Below, one piece after another: positions 40,417 to 49,022 of a stretch of DNA of 64,000 bases. How positions within the stretch are numbered: position 1 is the first letter of the stretch; each line of letters starts with the position of its first letter. The notes under the pieces were generated by a model. That model saw only the letters and a program-made list of their open reading frames with translations. It was not told where the DNA came from and ran no database searches. A program made the translations under genes and the position numbers. Source of the stretch: DATMER01 sp040349255 (GTDB lineage Bacteria; Acidobacteriota; Thermoanaerobaculia; Multivoradales; UBA5704); assembly GCA_040349255.1 (NCBI GenBank), contig JBEQUE010000121.1, positions 1 through 64,000 of the forward strand, written 5' to 3'.

Positions 40417-41037
40417 ATGGACATCCGGGAACAACTGGGCGACATCGACATCTATCTCCTCGACCAGTTGCTGAAGGGTCGGCTGGCTCCAGGCTCGAGC
40501 GTCCTGGATGCGGGCTGCGGCGGCGGCCGGAATCTCGTCTACCTCCTCCGCAGCGGCTACCCGGTCTTCGGAGTCGATGAGAATCCCCGGGCCGTTTCCC
40601 AGGTTCGTGAGCTCGCGGCGCAACTGGCTCCCAGTCTTCTCGCGGAGAACTTTCAAGTGGCCAGCCTGTCGGAGATCCCGTTTCCCGATAGGCGCTTCGA
40701 CGCGGTGATCTGCAGCGCGGTCCTCCATTTCGCCCGGGACGAGGAGCAGTTCGACCGGATGCTGGCCGAGATGTGGCGGGTCCTCAAGCCCGGCGGCCTC
40801 TTCTTCGCAAGACTGGCGTCGACGATCGGAATCGAAAACCTCGTCCGCCATCTCGAAGGGCGGCGCTACCAGCTTCCGGACGGCTCGGAGCGCTTCCTCG
40901 TGGACGAGCCGATGCTTCTCCGCGCCGCCGAGCGGCTCGGAGGGACGTGGATCGAGCCGCTCAAGACCACCGTCGTCCAGAATCAGAGGTCGATGACTAC
41001 CTGGGTCCTGCGCTCTAGCCAGGCCGGGTTCCGATGA
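40417..41037 (+). CDS. SAM-dependent methyltransferase (TehB-like class I)
   Basis: 206 residues. SAM motif I VLDAGCGGGRNLVYLL, acidic residue in FGVDENP, and post-motifs FDAVICSAVLHFA and LKPGGLFFARL are clear. It starts directly after the DJ-1 gene stop, so they are probably translated together. Substrate unknown; it is not of the FkbG type. Whether it modifies the lanthipeptide 2 kb upstream cannot be told. Confidence 0.85.
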   Translation: MDIREQLGDIDIYLLDQLLKGRLAPGSSVLDAGCGGGRNLVYLLRSGYPVFGVDENPRAVSQVRELAAQLAPSLLAENFQVASLSEIPFPDRRFDAVICSAVLHFARDEEQFDRMLAEMWRVLKPGGLFFARLASTIGIENLVRHLEGRRYQLPDGSERFLVDEPMLLRAAERLGGTWIEPLKTTVVQNQRSMTTWVLRSSQAGFR

Positions 41038-41081
41038 CGAAACGGGGCAGGAAAGAGATTCCATTGACTCTCGAAAGCTGG
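41031..41081. repeat. Dispersed ~45-bp repeat, copy 1
   Basis: This segment (CGATGAC, then CGGGGCAGGAAAGAGATTCC... to AAGCTGG) recurs at 42975-43024 with about 85 percent identity and a small indel. It overlaps the methyltransferase stop. It may be a mobile-element end or a REP-like unit; no transposase is nearby. Confidence 0.6.
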
Positions 41082-41085
41082 CGCT

Positions 41086-41132
41086 GCGTCGCCTGACGCC
41101 GCTCCTGGCTGTCGGGCGCCTTCAGGCGACGC
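41086..41132. terminator. Hairpin GCGTCGCCTGA / TCAGGCGACGC after the methyltransferase
   Basis: Perfect 11-bp inverted repeat (41086-41096 and 41122-41132) with a 25-base spacer that can pair further (CGCC with GGCG). There is no T-run, so it may be a Rho-type or REP-like hairpin and not an intrinsic terminator. Confidence 0.45.
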
Positions 41133-41289
41133 CTATAAACATCTCCATTCCTGTAGTGTCTGAACTTGAAGGCAACTCTGAGCCGCACGTCCAAGGAGCG
41201 GGAATTCCCCTCGTGCTCCGGTCGTTGCCAGCAGGTTGCTGATGGGTTACGATCAAGAAAGTGAATCCATTCCAGGAGTAGAGCAAGCT

Positions 41290-41532
41290 GTGCGAGAGAA
41301 GCTTGTAATCAGGAGCGCTGCCCTCATCCTGCTGTTGTTGGCAGTGCTGGTCTCAGGAGCACTGGCGGAAAGCGAGGAGAAGGTCGCCTTCAATGTCGAG
41401 ACGAAGAAGTATCACTGCCTCTCCTGCCATTGGGCCCTGAAGTGCACCAGGAACTGCATCGAGGTGTCCAAGTCCGAAGCCAAGCGTCGCGGAGGGGTCG
41501 CCTGCAAGGTATGCGGCGGTAGCTGCGGTTAG
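41290..41532 (+). CDS. Small secreted cysteine-rich protein
   Basis: 80 residues from a GTG at 41290, chosen because it gives a clean signal peptide (REKLVIRSAALILLLLAVLV..ALA); an ATG at 41242 would add 16 residues. The mature part of about 55 residues has a spaced Cys pattern: KYHCLSCHWALKCTRNC, then ACKVCGGSCG. Similar YHC..C....C..NC...EA...G..CKVCGG.C sequences occur in hypothetical exported proteins of Gram-negative bacteria, from memory. The Cys/His set could bind metal. Confidence 0.65.
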   Translation: MREKLVIRSAALILLLLAVLVSGALAESEEKVAFNVETKKYHCLSCHWALKCTRNCIEVSKSEAKRRGGVACKVCGGSCG

Positions 41533-41584
41533 GAGGCAATCCAGAAAGGCAGCTTGCAGGATGTCTCTTCATTCAAGGCCATTG

Positions 41585-42940
41585 ATGAAACACGGCTGGA
41601 GCCTTCTGATTCTGTCGCTTGTGGTGCTCGCGACGTCGTGCGCTCCCCATAAGCCTAAACCCCAGGTGAGGATCTGGTACACTCCCATCGAAGAAACTCC
41701 CACTCCAGAGCCTGCAGAGACGCCTCCTCCGGAAGCCCCAATTCCTGCTCCGGCCGTTGACGAAGTCCCTCCTCCTCCTCCTTCTGAGAGCATAGAACAG
41801 ACCGACCTCCTGGAGGGTGAAAGGTCTGCGGATCCGGTGACCGAAGAAACTCCTCCGCCTGTAGCGATCAGTACTGCTCCGCCTCCCCCGCCCGATGCAC
41901 CCTTCGCAGTCCGGATCACGACAATAGGAGAGTTGCAACTCGTCCAGGATCCACGCGACAGCCAAGTGATTCTGACAGCTGAGTCGAGCCATGCGGATCA
42001 GCAAGTCCAGTGGCGCCTTGATGGAGACGGCAAGGACTTCGTCATCTTGACCTCCGCCCAGGAGGGGACGGTCTCCAGAGCGACTCTGTCCCTCAAGCGG
42101 CCGGTTCCGCAGACCTGGATACGAGACAGCTACGTCAGGCTGTTCGCCGGCCTGGGAATCGAAGGAGTCACGGAAGCAACGACAACTGTGAATCTGATCA
42201 AATTTCGGCGTGGTGGCCGGGTCTCTCCCGGCGCGTCCGACATCTGCGTGCGCCTCGAAAAGGGGGCCCCCAGCCGAGGTTGGAGTTTCGATCCGAAGAG
42301 CGTCGAAGTCCATCAGTATCAGGATGACTCCAGTGTGGAGAGCCTGGGGCGCCATTCTGCCAGCGACGGAGTGATCTCTCGTCTCCAGATTCACTATCTG
42401 TCAATAGACGATCGGGGAGAGGGTTCCTACTGGCTGCGGCAACAGGTCGGCTTTCGCGGATTCACCAAAGCCGTAGCGCGTTACGACCAAGGTAGCTGGG
42501 GGCATAATGCTTCGGTAGGGGTGGCTTCTGGCATCCTCGCCAGCGTGGACAATGAAAGCGTCGATCTCCCGGGCAACTCCTCCGGTATCCGTTACGCGGG
42601 CTATCCGAGCGAAGTCACGCTGGGCATCACGGCCAAGGGGGGTAACGGAGTCGCGCAGGGGCTCAGCCTGGAGGCAGGGCTGACAATCGGCCTCAAACTG
42701 AGCGAACAGGATTGGATAGCCGACGAAAGGTGGTCCCAGGGATTTTACGTGATCGAGAGCGCTGATGACCATGTCCCGGGCACGGAAATCAAGGTCGATA
42801 AACTGGTAAAGATCGGCGCCGGGATTCTACTGGAGCAGGTGGATGACAACGAGTGGGATCTCGCGGCGCAAGCCTTCATCAGCACTTTCTTCCCGGCCAA
42901 CAAATCGCCCGTCGAGATCTGCTTCAGACCCAAGTTTTGA
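41585..42940 (+). CDS. Proline-rich lipoprotein of unknown function
   Basis: 451 residues from the ATG at 41585, chosen for the lipobox (SLLILSLVVLATSC, Cys19); an in-frame ATG at 41561 adds 8 residues. A Pro/Glu-rich linker of about 90 residues (TPTPEPAETPPPEAP) follows, probably spanning away from the membrane. A beta-rich C-terminal domain of about 300 residues comes last. No family recognised. It is preceded by the small Cys-rich protein, 52 bases upstream. Confidence 0.75.
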   Translation: MKHGWSLLILSLVVLATSCAPHKPKPQVRIWYTPIEETPTPEPAETPPPEAPIPAPAVDEVPPPPPSESIEQTDLLEGERSADPVTEETPPPVAISTAPPPPPDAPFAVRITTIGELQLVQDPRDSQVILTAESSHADQQVQWRLDGDGKDFVILTSAQEGTVSRATLSLKRPVPQTWIRDSYVRLFAGLGIEGVTEATTTVNLIKFRRGGRVSPGASDICVRLEKGAPSRGWSFDPKSVEVHQYQDDSSVESLGRHSASDGVISRLQIHYLSIDDRGEGSYWLRQQVGFRGFTKAVARYDQGSWGHNASVGVASGILASVDNESVDLPGNSSGIRYAGYPSEVTLGITAKGGNGVAQGLSLEAGLTIGLKLSEQDWIADERWSQGFYVIESADDHVPGTEIKVDKLVKIGAGILLEQVDDNEWDLAAQAFISTFFPANKSPVEICFRPKF

Positions 42941-42974
42941 TCGCCAGAAGAAGGCTCCAGAGAAGGTGAGTCCT

Positions 42975-43024
42975 CGATGACAGGGACGGGGCAAGAAGAG
43001 ATTCCATCAACTCTCGGAAGCTGG
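42975..43024. repeat. Dispersed ~45-bp repeat, copy 2
   Basis: Second copy of the segment at 41031-41081 (CGATGAC, then CGGGGCAAGAAGAGATTCC... to AAGCTGG). It is 35 bases after the lipoprotein stop and directly before the gene remnant at 43080. Confidence 0.6.
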
Positions 43025-43079
43025 TGGGCTCAAACGTCGGGCGGTCCGCATGAGGCTGCCCGTCTCACCCCATCCGCCG

Positions 43080-43262
43080 CTATCCCGCTGCAGGAAGCCG
43101 GCTCTTGCGTGCGAGCCCCTGGAACTGCCGCATCTCCTCCACCGTGTCCTCCAGCCAGCGGAGCCGCTCCGCGGGTGTCATCTGCAGGCCAAGACGGATG
43201 TGATGCCGGCGGGTGCCTTCGAAGTCCCAGGTGATTTCCCCAGGGTTGGCTGGGGGACCCGT
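43080..43262 (-). pseudogene. Remnant copy of the small WLEDTVEEM protein gene
   Basis: Minus-strand codons read ...GEITWDFEGTRRHHIRLG, LQMTPAERLRWLEDTVEEM, RQFQGLARKSRLPAAG and stop at 43080. This is about 90 percent identical in DNA to 45942-46125 over 185 bases, but no ATG, GTG or TTG start with a ribosome site precedes it. I read it as a start-less duplicate of the gene at 45942. Confidence 0.6.
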
Positions 43263-43377
43263 TCCCAGGAATCCCCTGGCACTTCTCGGCTTCTGCTCCC
43301 GACAATCTCGCCGGGCTTCAGATAGGTCGAATACTGCTGAAGTCTGGCGAGTAGCATCCGTCCCGAGGGGAACCGCC

Positions 43378-45762
43378 CTACTCGAAGTAGCCGGCCACGT
43401 CGATCGCCAGGTGGAGGTCGCCGGTCGAGCCGTTCTTGATGTTCACCGCGCCGACCCCGTCCTGCGACAGAGAGAAGATCGCGTTGTTCGCCCGGTTGCC
43501 GCCGGCCGTGAACGAGATCGTCGTGGCGGTCGGCAGCGCGTTGTCCACGGCGTACACCTTGGCGTCCCCCGCCGCGACCGGCCCCAGGGCGGTGACGTTC
43601 GCGAACACCGACCGCGCCGACGCGGGAACGCCGCAGGTCCCGGCGATCGTGTGCGTGAGCGTGGCGTTCGCGGCGATCGGCAAACCGCCGGTGGGGCCGC
43701 CGGCCAGCCGTGTGTCGAGCACCCGGCACGGCGAGACTGTGTAGAACGACCCGGCCGCCGGGCCGCCGCTGATCGTGAAGTTCGCGTTGGACACGTCGAA
43801 GAAGATGTTGCCCACGCAGGCGACCCGCGCGCGCGCCGTCGTCGTCGCGACATTCGGCACGGTGACCGTCTGCGTGCCATCGTTCGGCGTGGACGCGAGG
43901 AGGATCAGAGGAAAAGCGTTCCCGCCGTCCGTCGACACCGCGATCGACACGGAAGCGCAACTGACCGGGGCCGCCGTGGTGTTGGCTACGTTCCAGGTCA
44001 CGGTCTGGGACGACAGCGCGGGCCACGTCACGGCGGTGTTCGGGCTGGTGATCGCGAACGGACCCGCGGCGGAGGTCACCGAGACCGTCGTCGTTCCGAA
44101 GCCCAGACCGCCGCCGCCCGGCCGGTTGTCGCGCACCGTGAACCGGAAGACCATGCTGCGCGTCCGTGTCGGCAGCGACTCGCCGAGCGCCGTGGTGTTG
44201 CCGAGCAGGTCGGACGGCTTCGGGAACGTCCGCCACGGCAGACCCGATGGCGAGAAGCTCCGGAAGATCGGCCGCACGGCGGCCACGTCGTCGTTGGGCG
44301 GCGCGGGATCGCCGAGATCGAGCTCCTCCCAGGTGTAGGTGAGGGCGTCGCCATTCACATCCGAAGCGTTGCCCGTAAGCGTGAACGGCGTCTTCATGGG
44401 GATCGAGAAGGCCGGAGTCGTGGTCGCGGTCGGCGGCGTGTTGCCGGTGGATGTCAAGGTTCCACACGCCGAACCGGTGCCGGCGAGCTTGCTCAGCATC
44501 TGGTCGAGGCTGTGCGCGTGGTAGTAGTCGTCATGGTGGGGTTGCAGCATCTCCGCACCGCAAAGCCCTGCGTAGGACAGCAGCGTCGATCCGCTGGCGG
44601 GCTCGTACGAATGGTTGCCGTCGCGGAAGACGCAGCCGCCCGTGGTGCCGTTGAAGGAGTGATGCGCCCCCCACTGGTGGCCCATCTCGTGCGCCACGTA
44701 GTCGACGCTGAACGGATCGCCGACCGGGTTGATCAGGCTCGTGGCGCCCTGCGCCTTGTAGGTCGCGTTGCAGGCCATGCCCACGTAGGCCGTGCCGCCC
44801 CCGGCGGTGCCGAAGACGTGCCCCAGGTCGTAGTTGGCCGTGCCGATCACCGTGTCCAGCTTGGCCTGATTCTCCTTCAGCATCGTATCGAGATTGTTGT
44901 TCGTGTAACCGTCGGTGGCCGGGTCCGTGAAGATCAGCAGGCTCTCGTTAGCGATCAGCACCATGCGGCCCGCGACGTCGCGCTCCAGGATGCCGTTGAC
45001 GCGGTTGAGGACCGTGACCACGGCCGCCAGCGAGCAGGAGACGGCGGCGGGCGACGGCGAGCAGACCTTGATCGAGTACTCGCCGGTGACGGCGATCGCC
45101 GTGCGGTAGGTGCGCAGCGATCCGCCTGCGGTGATTGACGCAGTCAGCGGAGGCGAGGCGGTCAGGCCGGAAGGTTCCTCATGGCCCGGCGCGTCCAGGC
45201 TCCGGCAGGGAGGCGGCGCGCCGAGCTGCGGGGCGTCCTGCTTCCAGTAGGCGATGTGGTGGACGTTGTCGCCCGGGCTCAGCGGGTCGATCATCAGCGT
45301 GCCGGCCGGGGAGAGGATCATGGCATGAAGGCCGGCCGGCGTGACGTCCAGGATCAGCGTCTCGGTCGGATCGGTGATCCCCCGGCCGCGGAACGTTCGG
45401 ATCTCCGGGAACTGCGCCGCGAGATCGTCATCCAGGGTCGGGACTTCGAAGATCGCGAACTCGGATGCCGCCCCTTCCGGCTTCGGGATGAACAGGATTG
45501 GCGCGGTCCGACCTGCCGCGAACGCGCTCTCGGCCGGGACCGACCCGAGCTCGAAGTCGAGCGCTTCGGGATCGAGGATCAGCACCCGGTAAGCCGAGGG
45601 GAGAAGCTCGACCGGCCGCGCCGACGAGATGTCCGCGGCGAGGCCGGCATCCGGAACGTCGGCGAAGACCGAGTGAAGCTGCGGAACGGAGGCAGCCCGA
45701 AGATCTCTGGACGATAGGAGTCCGGCCAGGACGATGAGCACAGCGCGTCGGTACTGCTGCAT
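43378..45762 (-). CDS. Secreted metzincin (reprolysin-like) zinc metalloprotease
   Basis: 794 residues; ATG after AGAGGAG; signal peptide (RAVLIVLAGLLSSRDLRA). A propeptide-like region is followed by the catalytic domain, with HEMGHQWGAHHSF (HExxHxxGxxH) at about residues 355-370 and a downstream SYAGLCGAEM Met-turn candidate. C-terminal Ig-like/PKD-like segments follow. The last 125 residues (SPCRVLDTRLAGGP... AIDVAGYF) form a beta-rich C-terminal module I have seen on many exported proteins of Acidobacteriota and Actinomycetota. Probably an extracellular protease. Confidence 0.88.
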   Translation of the reverse strand: MQQYRRAVLIVLAGLLSSRDLRAASVPQLHSVFADVPDAGLAADISSARPVELLPSAYRVLILDPEALDFELGSVPAESAFAAGRTAPILFIPKPEGAASEFAIFEVPTLDDDLAAQFPEIRTFRGRGITDPTETLILDVTPAGLHAMILSPAGTLMIDPLSPGDNVHHIAYWKQDAPQLGAPPPCRSLDAPGHEEPSGLTASPPLTASITAGGSLRTYRTAIAVTGEYSIKVCSPSPAAVSCSLAAVVTVLNRVNGILERDVAGRMVLIANESLLIFTDPATDGYTNNNLDTMLKENQAKLDTVIGTANYDLGHVFGTAGGGTAYVGMACNATYKAQGATSLINPVGDPFSVDYVAHEMGHQWGAHHSFNGTTGGCVFRDGNHSYEPASGSTLLSYAGLCGAEMLQPHHDDYYHAHSLDQMLSKLAGTGSACGTLTSTGNTPPTATTTPAFSIPMKTPFTLTGNASDVNGDALTYTWEELDLGDPAPPNDDVAAVRPIFRSFSPSGLPWRTFPKPSDLLGNTTALGESLPTRTRSMVFRFTVRDNRPGGGGLGFGTTTVSVTSAAGPFAITSPNTAVTWPALSSQTVTWNVANTTAAPVSCASVSIAVSTDGGNAFPLILLASTPNDGTQTVTVPNVATTTARARVACVGNIFFDVSNANFTISGGPAAGSFYTVSPCRVLDTRLAGGPTGGLPIAANATLTHTIAGTCGVPASARSVFANVTALGPVAAGDAKVYAVDNALPTATTISFTAGGNRANNAIFSLSQDGVGAVNIKNGSTGDLHLAIDVAGYFE

Positions 45763-45941
45763 AAGAGCTCCTCTGAAAGGACGGGACTACAGATATGCAG
45801 AGACCCGGTTTTCCCAGGTTTGTTGAGCGGCCCGGTCCGAGGCGTGAGCCGGATGGGCAGACTCAGGCGGGGTCGTTCCGGAGGTGTGCGGAGCTGCCGG
45901 CGCTCCGCACACCCTGCGGCCGGGTTTCTGGATTACCGCCG

Positions 45942-46139
45942 CTACCCCGCTACGGGAAGCCGGCTCTTGCATGCGAGCCCCTGGAGCTGCCGCATCTCCT
46001 CCACCGTGTCCTCCAGCCAGCGGAGCCGCTCCACGGGTGTCATCTGCAGGCCGAGACGAATATGGTGCCGGCGGGTGCCCTCGAAATCCCAGGTGATTTC
46101 CCCAGGGTCGGCTGGATTGGGGGCGCGTGGATTTCTCAC
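45942..46139 (-). CDS. Small helical protein of a toxin-antitoxin-like pair
   Basis: 65 residues from a GTG at 46139 with GAGGAG upstream; the GTG overlaps the stop of the preceding remnant (GTGA). The sequence EITWDFEGTRRHHIRLGLQ then MTPVERLRWLEDTVEEM matches, from memory, a family of 60-80 residue proteins encoded directly downstream of nucleotidyltransferase-like genes. The partner here is reduced to a stump, so this may be an orphan. A start-less second copy lies at 43080-43262. Confidence 0.6.
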   Translation of the reverse strand: MRNPRAPNPADPGEITWDFEGTRRHHIRLGLQMTPVERLRWLEDTVEEMRQLQGLACKSRLPVAG

Positions 46140-46228
46140 GACTCCTCTTCGGATGAGAGCTCCAGCAGCGCCTCGACATCTTTCAGATCTCTGGCTCTCC
46201 CTGCTGCTCGCTTCATCGCAACAAGATC
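46136..46228 (-). pseudogene. 3' stump of a nucleotidyltransferase-like gene
   Basis: Minus-strand codons after a stop at 46229-46231 read DLVAMKRAAGRARDLKDVEA, then LLELSSEEES and TGA. The MKRAAGR.(R)DL.DVEAL pattern is typical of the C-terminal end of DUF6036/MNT-like nucleotidyltransferases paired with a short downstream protein. All upstream coding sequence is missing. An ATG at 46216 could give a 26-residue peptide, but this looks like a decayed gene end. Confidence 0.5.
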
Positions 46229-46268
46229 CTAGCTTAATGAGCCTCCACTGCTATAAAAAGCGAAGCCT

Positions 46269-46667
46269 TCAAGGAATCGTCGGGATCAGCCCTGAATCGA
46301 TGATGCGCCGATCCTGCGTGAGGAGAGCAGCCCCCAAGGTTCTGGCGGAAGCGACCAGAATGCGGTCGGCCGGGTCGCGGTGAAAGCTGTCGGGCAGAGC
46401 CGCAACCTCGGAGGCAATGGCGGGAGTGATCGGGACCAGTTGGACGAGTGGCGGAGCCACGGCCTGCTCGAGCCAGTCCCGGAGGGGTAGGTCCAATTCC
46501 ACCCGTCCGAGACTGTTCAGAGTGGCAATCTCCCAAAGGGTGATCCCGGAGACCAGGAGAGGAGACTCTGGTTTGGCTTCCGCCAGGATCTCCCTCTGCC
46601 GAGGCGAAAGTTGAGAGTTCTGCTCCAGCCACCAAAGCAGAATATGGGTATCGATCAGAGTCTTCAG
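46269..46667 (-). CDS. VapC-type PIN toxin with non-canonical (CTG) start
   Basis: About 132 residues. PIN motifs are visible: Asp in LIDTHILLWWL, Glu in GITLWEIATL, and the DPADR acidic pair with LTQDRRI near the end. The fold matches VapC RNases of the LIDTHILLW branch. No ATG, GTG or TTG exists between the in-frame stop at 46680 and the first conserved residues. A CTG at 46667 overlaps the FkbH stop as CTGA, with GGGAGAG just before it, so coupled initiation at CTG is possible; otherwise the gene is damaged. No antitoxin gene is beside it. Confidence 0.7.
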   Translation of the reverse strand: MKTLIDTHILLWWLEQNSQLSPRQREILAEAKPESPLLVSGITLWEIATLNSLGRVELDLPLRDWLEQAVAPPLVQLVPITPAIASEVAALPDSFHRDPADRILVASARTLGAALLTQDRRIIDSGLIPTIP

Positions 46668-47869
46668 AGCTCTCCCTTCTCAGCGTCAAAAGCCTCCGCG
46701 GGTAACACGGGCTCGACAACATCCCCCACGACCCTGACCGTTCCGAAAAGGGCGTGCTGAGGGTAGCCGCTCTCCACCCGCAGGTCCACGTACGGCGGCG
46801 GCGGTTGGATCGCGGAGAAGTCGTTCTCCATGATCATCACGTTGCCCTGCCGGTCGACTTCCTTGAAGCCGGCGAACTTGTAGGTGATGAGCATCTGGCG
46901 GTTGCGGTCGTTCGAGACGAACTCGCCGCGAACCTTCGCCCCGGCCGCCTTCGCCGAGCGCAGGATGTGGTGGATCATGATCATCCCCACGCCCTTCGAC
47001 ATCACGCGGCAGGACATCAGGAGCAGCTTGATGTTCCAGACGCCCTCCCCCATTTCGATCAGGGTCAGGCCGATCTTGCCGTAGGTGCCGTGCTTGTCCT
47101 CGAGGCTCGAAACCAGGAGCTGATGGCTCGGCGACTGGCGGAAGGCGTCCAGCTCCTCGTAGGAGTAGGTGTAGCCCGTGGTGTTGAGCTGGTTCGTGCG
47201 GACGGTCAGCTCCTCGGCCCGCTTCAGGTCCTCCTCCTTGCAGGGCGCGATGGTGAAGATCATGCCCAGCGTGGCGAGGAACTCCTCGGTCGGACCGACG
47301 AAGTCCGCCTCCTCCCGGTTGCGCTGGATGTCCGCCATGTACATGTGGCGGCGCTGGCGCGAGTCGTCGGTGATGAAACGGGGGTTGAGCTCCGGCCGGT
47401 CGAGCAGGTCGTCGAGCAGCGCCGAGTCGATGCACAGCACGCGCTCGTGGGTGAAGGCCACCTCCTCGCGCTCGAACGGCTGGTCGTCGATGAAGGCGAC
47501 GGCGTCCAGGCCGATGTTGATGTCCTTCGCGATCTGGGTGATGGAGGCGGCCTTGGAGTTCCAGTTGATCTGCGGGTAGAGGAAGTACTCCTCGATGCCG
47601 TACTCCTTGAGCTTCGCCATCGCCGTGTCGTGGTCGTTGCGGCTGGCGATCGAGTGCAGGATGCCGCGCTCGTCCAGGGTCTTCAGGATCTCCACCACGT
47701 GCGGGCGCAGGCGGACCTCGTCGTCCTCCAGCAGGATGCCGTCCCAGACGGTGTTGTCCAGGTCCCACACCACGCACTTGATGGACTGCTTTTCCTTCTT
47801 CTTCGCGGCCATTACGGCGGCGGGATCGGCGGCGTCTTGTCCCTTGAGGTCGCCCTTGAGGTCGATCAT
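46664..47869 (-). CDS. fkbH: FkbH-like HAD protein, glyceryl-ACP forming
   Basis: 401 residues; ATG after AAGGAG. HAD phosphatase core with VVWDLDNTVWDG (nucleophile Asp motif), SIASRND and AFIDDQPFEREEV, then a GNAT-like C-terminal half (VGMIMIHHILRSAKAAG). Family knowledge: FkbH/OzmB-type enzymes take 1,3-bisphosphoglycerate, remove phosphate and load glycerate onto a discrete carrier protein, the first step to hydroxy- or methoxymalonyl-ACP. It lies 10 bases after FkbI in the order K-J-I-H. The last about 30 residues (GTVRVVGDVVEPVLPAEAF...) look like an extension. Confidence 0.85.
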   Translation of the reverse strand: MIDLKGDLKGQDAADPAAVMAAKKKEKQSIKCVVWDLDNTVWDGILLEDDEVRLRPHVVEILKTLDERGILHSIASRNDHDTAMAKLKEYGIEEYFLYPQINWNSKAASITQIAKDINIGLDAVAFIDDQPFEREEVAFTHERVLCIDSALLDDLLDRPELNPRFITDDSRQRRHMYMADIQRNREEADFVGPTEEFLATLGMIFTIAPCKEEDLKRAEELTVRTNQLNTTGYTYSYEELDAFRQSPSHQLLVSSLEDKHGTYGKIGLTLIEMGEGVWNIKLLLMSCRVMSKGVGMIMIHHILRSAKAAGAKVRGEFVSNDRNRQMLITYKFAGFKEVDRQGNVMIMENDFSAIQPPPPYVDLRVESGYPQHALFGTVRVVGDVVEPVLPAEAFDAEKGEL

Positions 47870-47879
47870 GGCGGTCTCC

Positions 47880-49022
47880 TTAAAGCTCCCCGAACTCGAA
47901 GCGCGGGATCGTGAACTGCTGGATCTGCGTGCTCCCTTCGATGATCTCCATCACCTTGGCGTCGCGGAAGAGGCGCGACACGGCGAAGTCCTCGTGGCAG
48001 CCGTTGCCGCCGTGGATCTGGACCGCGTCGGTCGCCACCTTGGTGGCGGTGGTGGAGGCGAAGTACTTGGCGAGCATGGTCTCCGCGAAGGAGCCCGGGT
48101 CGCCGATGTCGCGCAGGTAGCCGGCCCGCATGCAGAGCAGGCGCGCCGCGCGCACGTGGGTGATCATGTCGGCGATCATCGCGCGCACGAGCTGGTGGTC
48201 GAAGAGCGGCTTGTCGAACTGCACGCGCTCCCGGGCGTAGGCGAGGCTCTCCTCGAGCGCCGCCTGGGCGATGCCCACCGAGCCGCAGGCCACGCTGTAG
48301 CGCCCCTGCTCCAGCGCCGCGCCCACCACGTGGGAGACGCCGAAGCCGGGCCGGCCGACCATGGCCTCCGCCGGGATGCGGACGTCCTCCAGCTTCATCT
48401 CGGCCAGCATGGAGGCCCGGGTGCCGAGCAGGCCGCGCGTCGGCGTCCAGGTGAACCCGGGGCTGCCGCGCTCGATCAGGAAGGCCGTGGGCTTGCCGTC
48501 GAGCTGGGCGAAGAGGAGGAAGAGGTCCGCGATCTGGCCGTAGGTGGTCCACTTCTTGAAGCCGTTGATCACGAAGCCGCCCCCCTCGGAACCATCGGGG
48601 ACCGCCGTGGTGGCGATGCCCTTGGCGTCGCTGCCCGCGTTGGGCTCGGACAGGGCGAAGGCGCCGAGGATCTCGCCCTTGGCCAGGCGGCCGAGGTACT
48701 TCTCGCGCTGCGGCTTGCTCCCCCAGCGCAGGATGCCCTGCGCGCACATGTCGTGCACGGTGAGCAGCGAGCGGGTGGACGAGCAGCCGCGGCCGAGCTC
48801 CTCGGTCAGGATGCCGTAGGAGATCATGTCGAAGCCCGCGCCGCCGTGCTCCTTGGGGACGATCGAGCCCAGCCAGCCGCGCTCGTTGAGCTTGTCGATG
48901 ACGTCCCGCGGGATGGCCTCGGCGCGGTCGAACTCCCCGGCGCGCGGCACCAGCTCACGGTCCGCGAACTCGCGAACCTCGGCGCGCAGGGCGCGCTGCT
49001 CCGGCGTCAGCTCGATCTTCAT
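47880..49022 (-). CDS. fkbI: FkbI-like acyl-ACP dehydrogenase
   Basis: 380 residues, full-length acyl-CoA dehydrogenase fold. It has FALSEPNAGSDA (FAD/substrate motif), EQGRYSVACGSVGIAQ, and the C-terminal IHGGNGCHEDFAVSRLFRDA with IIEGSTQIQ. In the methoxymalonyl cassette FkbI performs one of the two oxidations that turn glyceryl-ACP into hydroxymalonyl-ACP. Its start overlaps the carrier protein stop (ATGA at 49019-49022). Confidence 0.85.
   Translation of the reverse strand: MKIELTPEQRALRAEVREFADRELVPRAGEFDRAEAIPRDVIDKLNERGWLGSIVPKEHGGAGFDMISYGILTEELGRGCSSTRSLLTVHDMCAQGILRWGSKPQREKYLGRLAKGEILGAFALSEPNAGSDAKGIATTAVPDGSEGGGFVINGFKKWTTYGQIADLFLLFAQLDGKPTAFLIERGSPGFTWTPTRGLLGTRASMLAEMKLEDVRIPAEAMVGRPGFGVSHVVGAALEQGRYSVACGSVGIAQAALEESLAYARERVQFDKPLFDHQLVRAMIADMITHVRAARLLCMRAGYLRDIGDPGSFAETMLAKYFASTTATKVATDAVQIHGGNGCHEDFAVSRLFRDAKVMEIIEGSTQIQQFTIPRFEFGEL

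Noticed and set aside
40417..41037. Methyltransferase as the missing FkbG of the hydroxymalonyl cassette
   Set aside because: Its sequence is of the TehB-like type and it is paired with a DJ-1 gene 6 kb away on the other strand; no support for a role with FkbJ.
46234..46722. 162-residue minus-strand frame over the VapC gene
   Set aside because: Wrong phase; the PIN motifs are in the frame ending at 46269.
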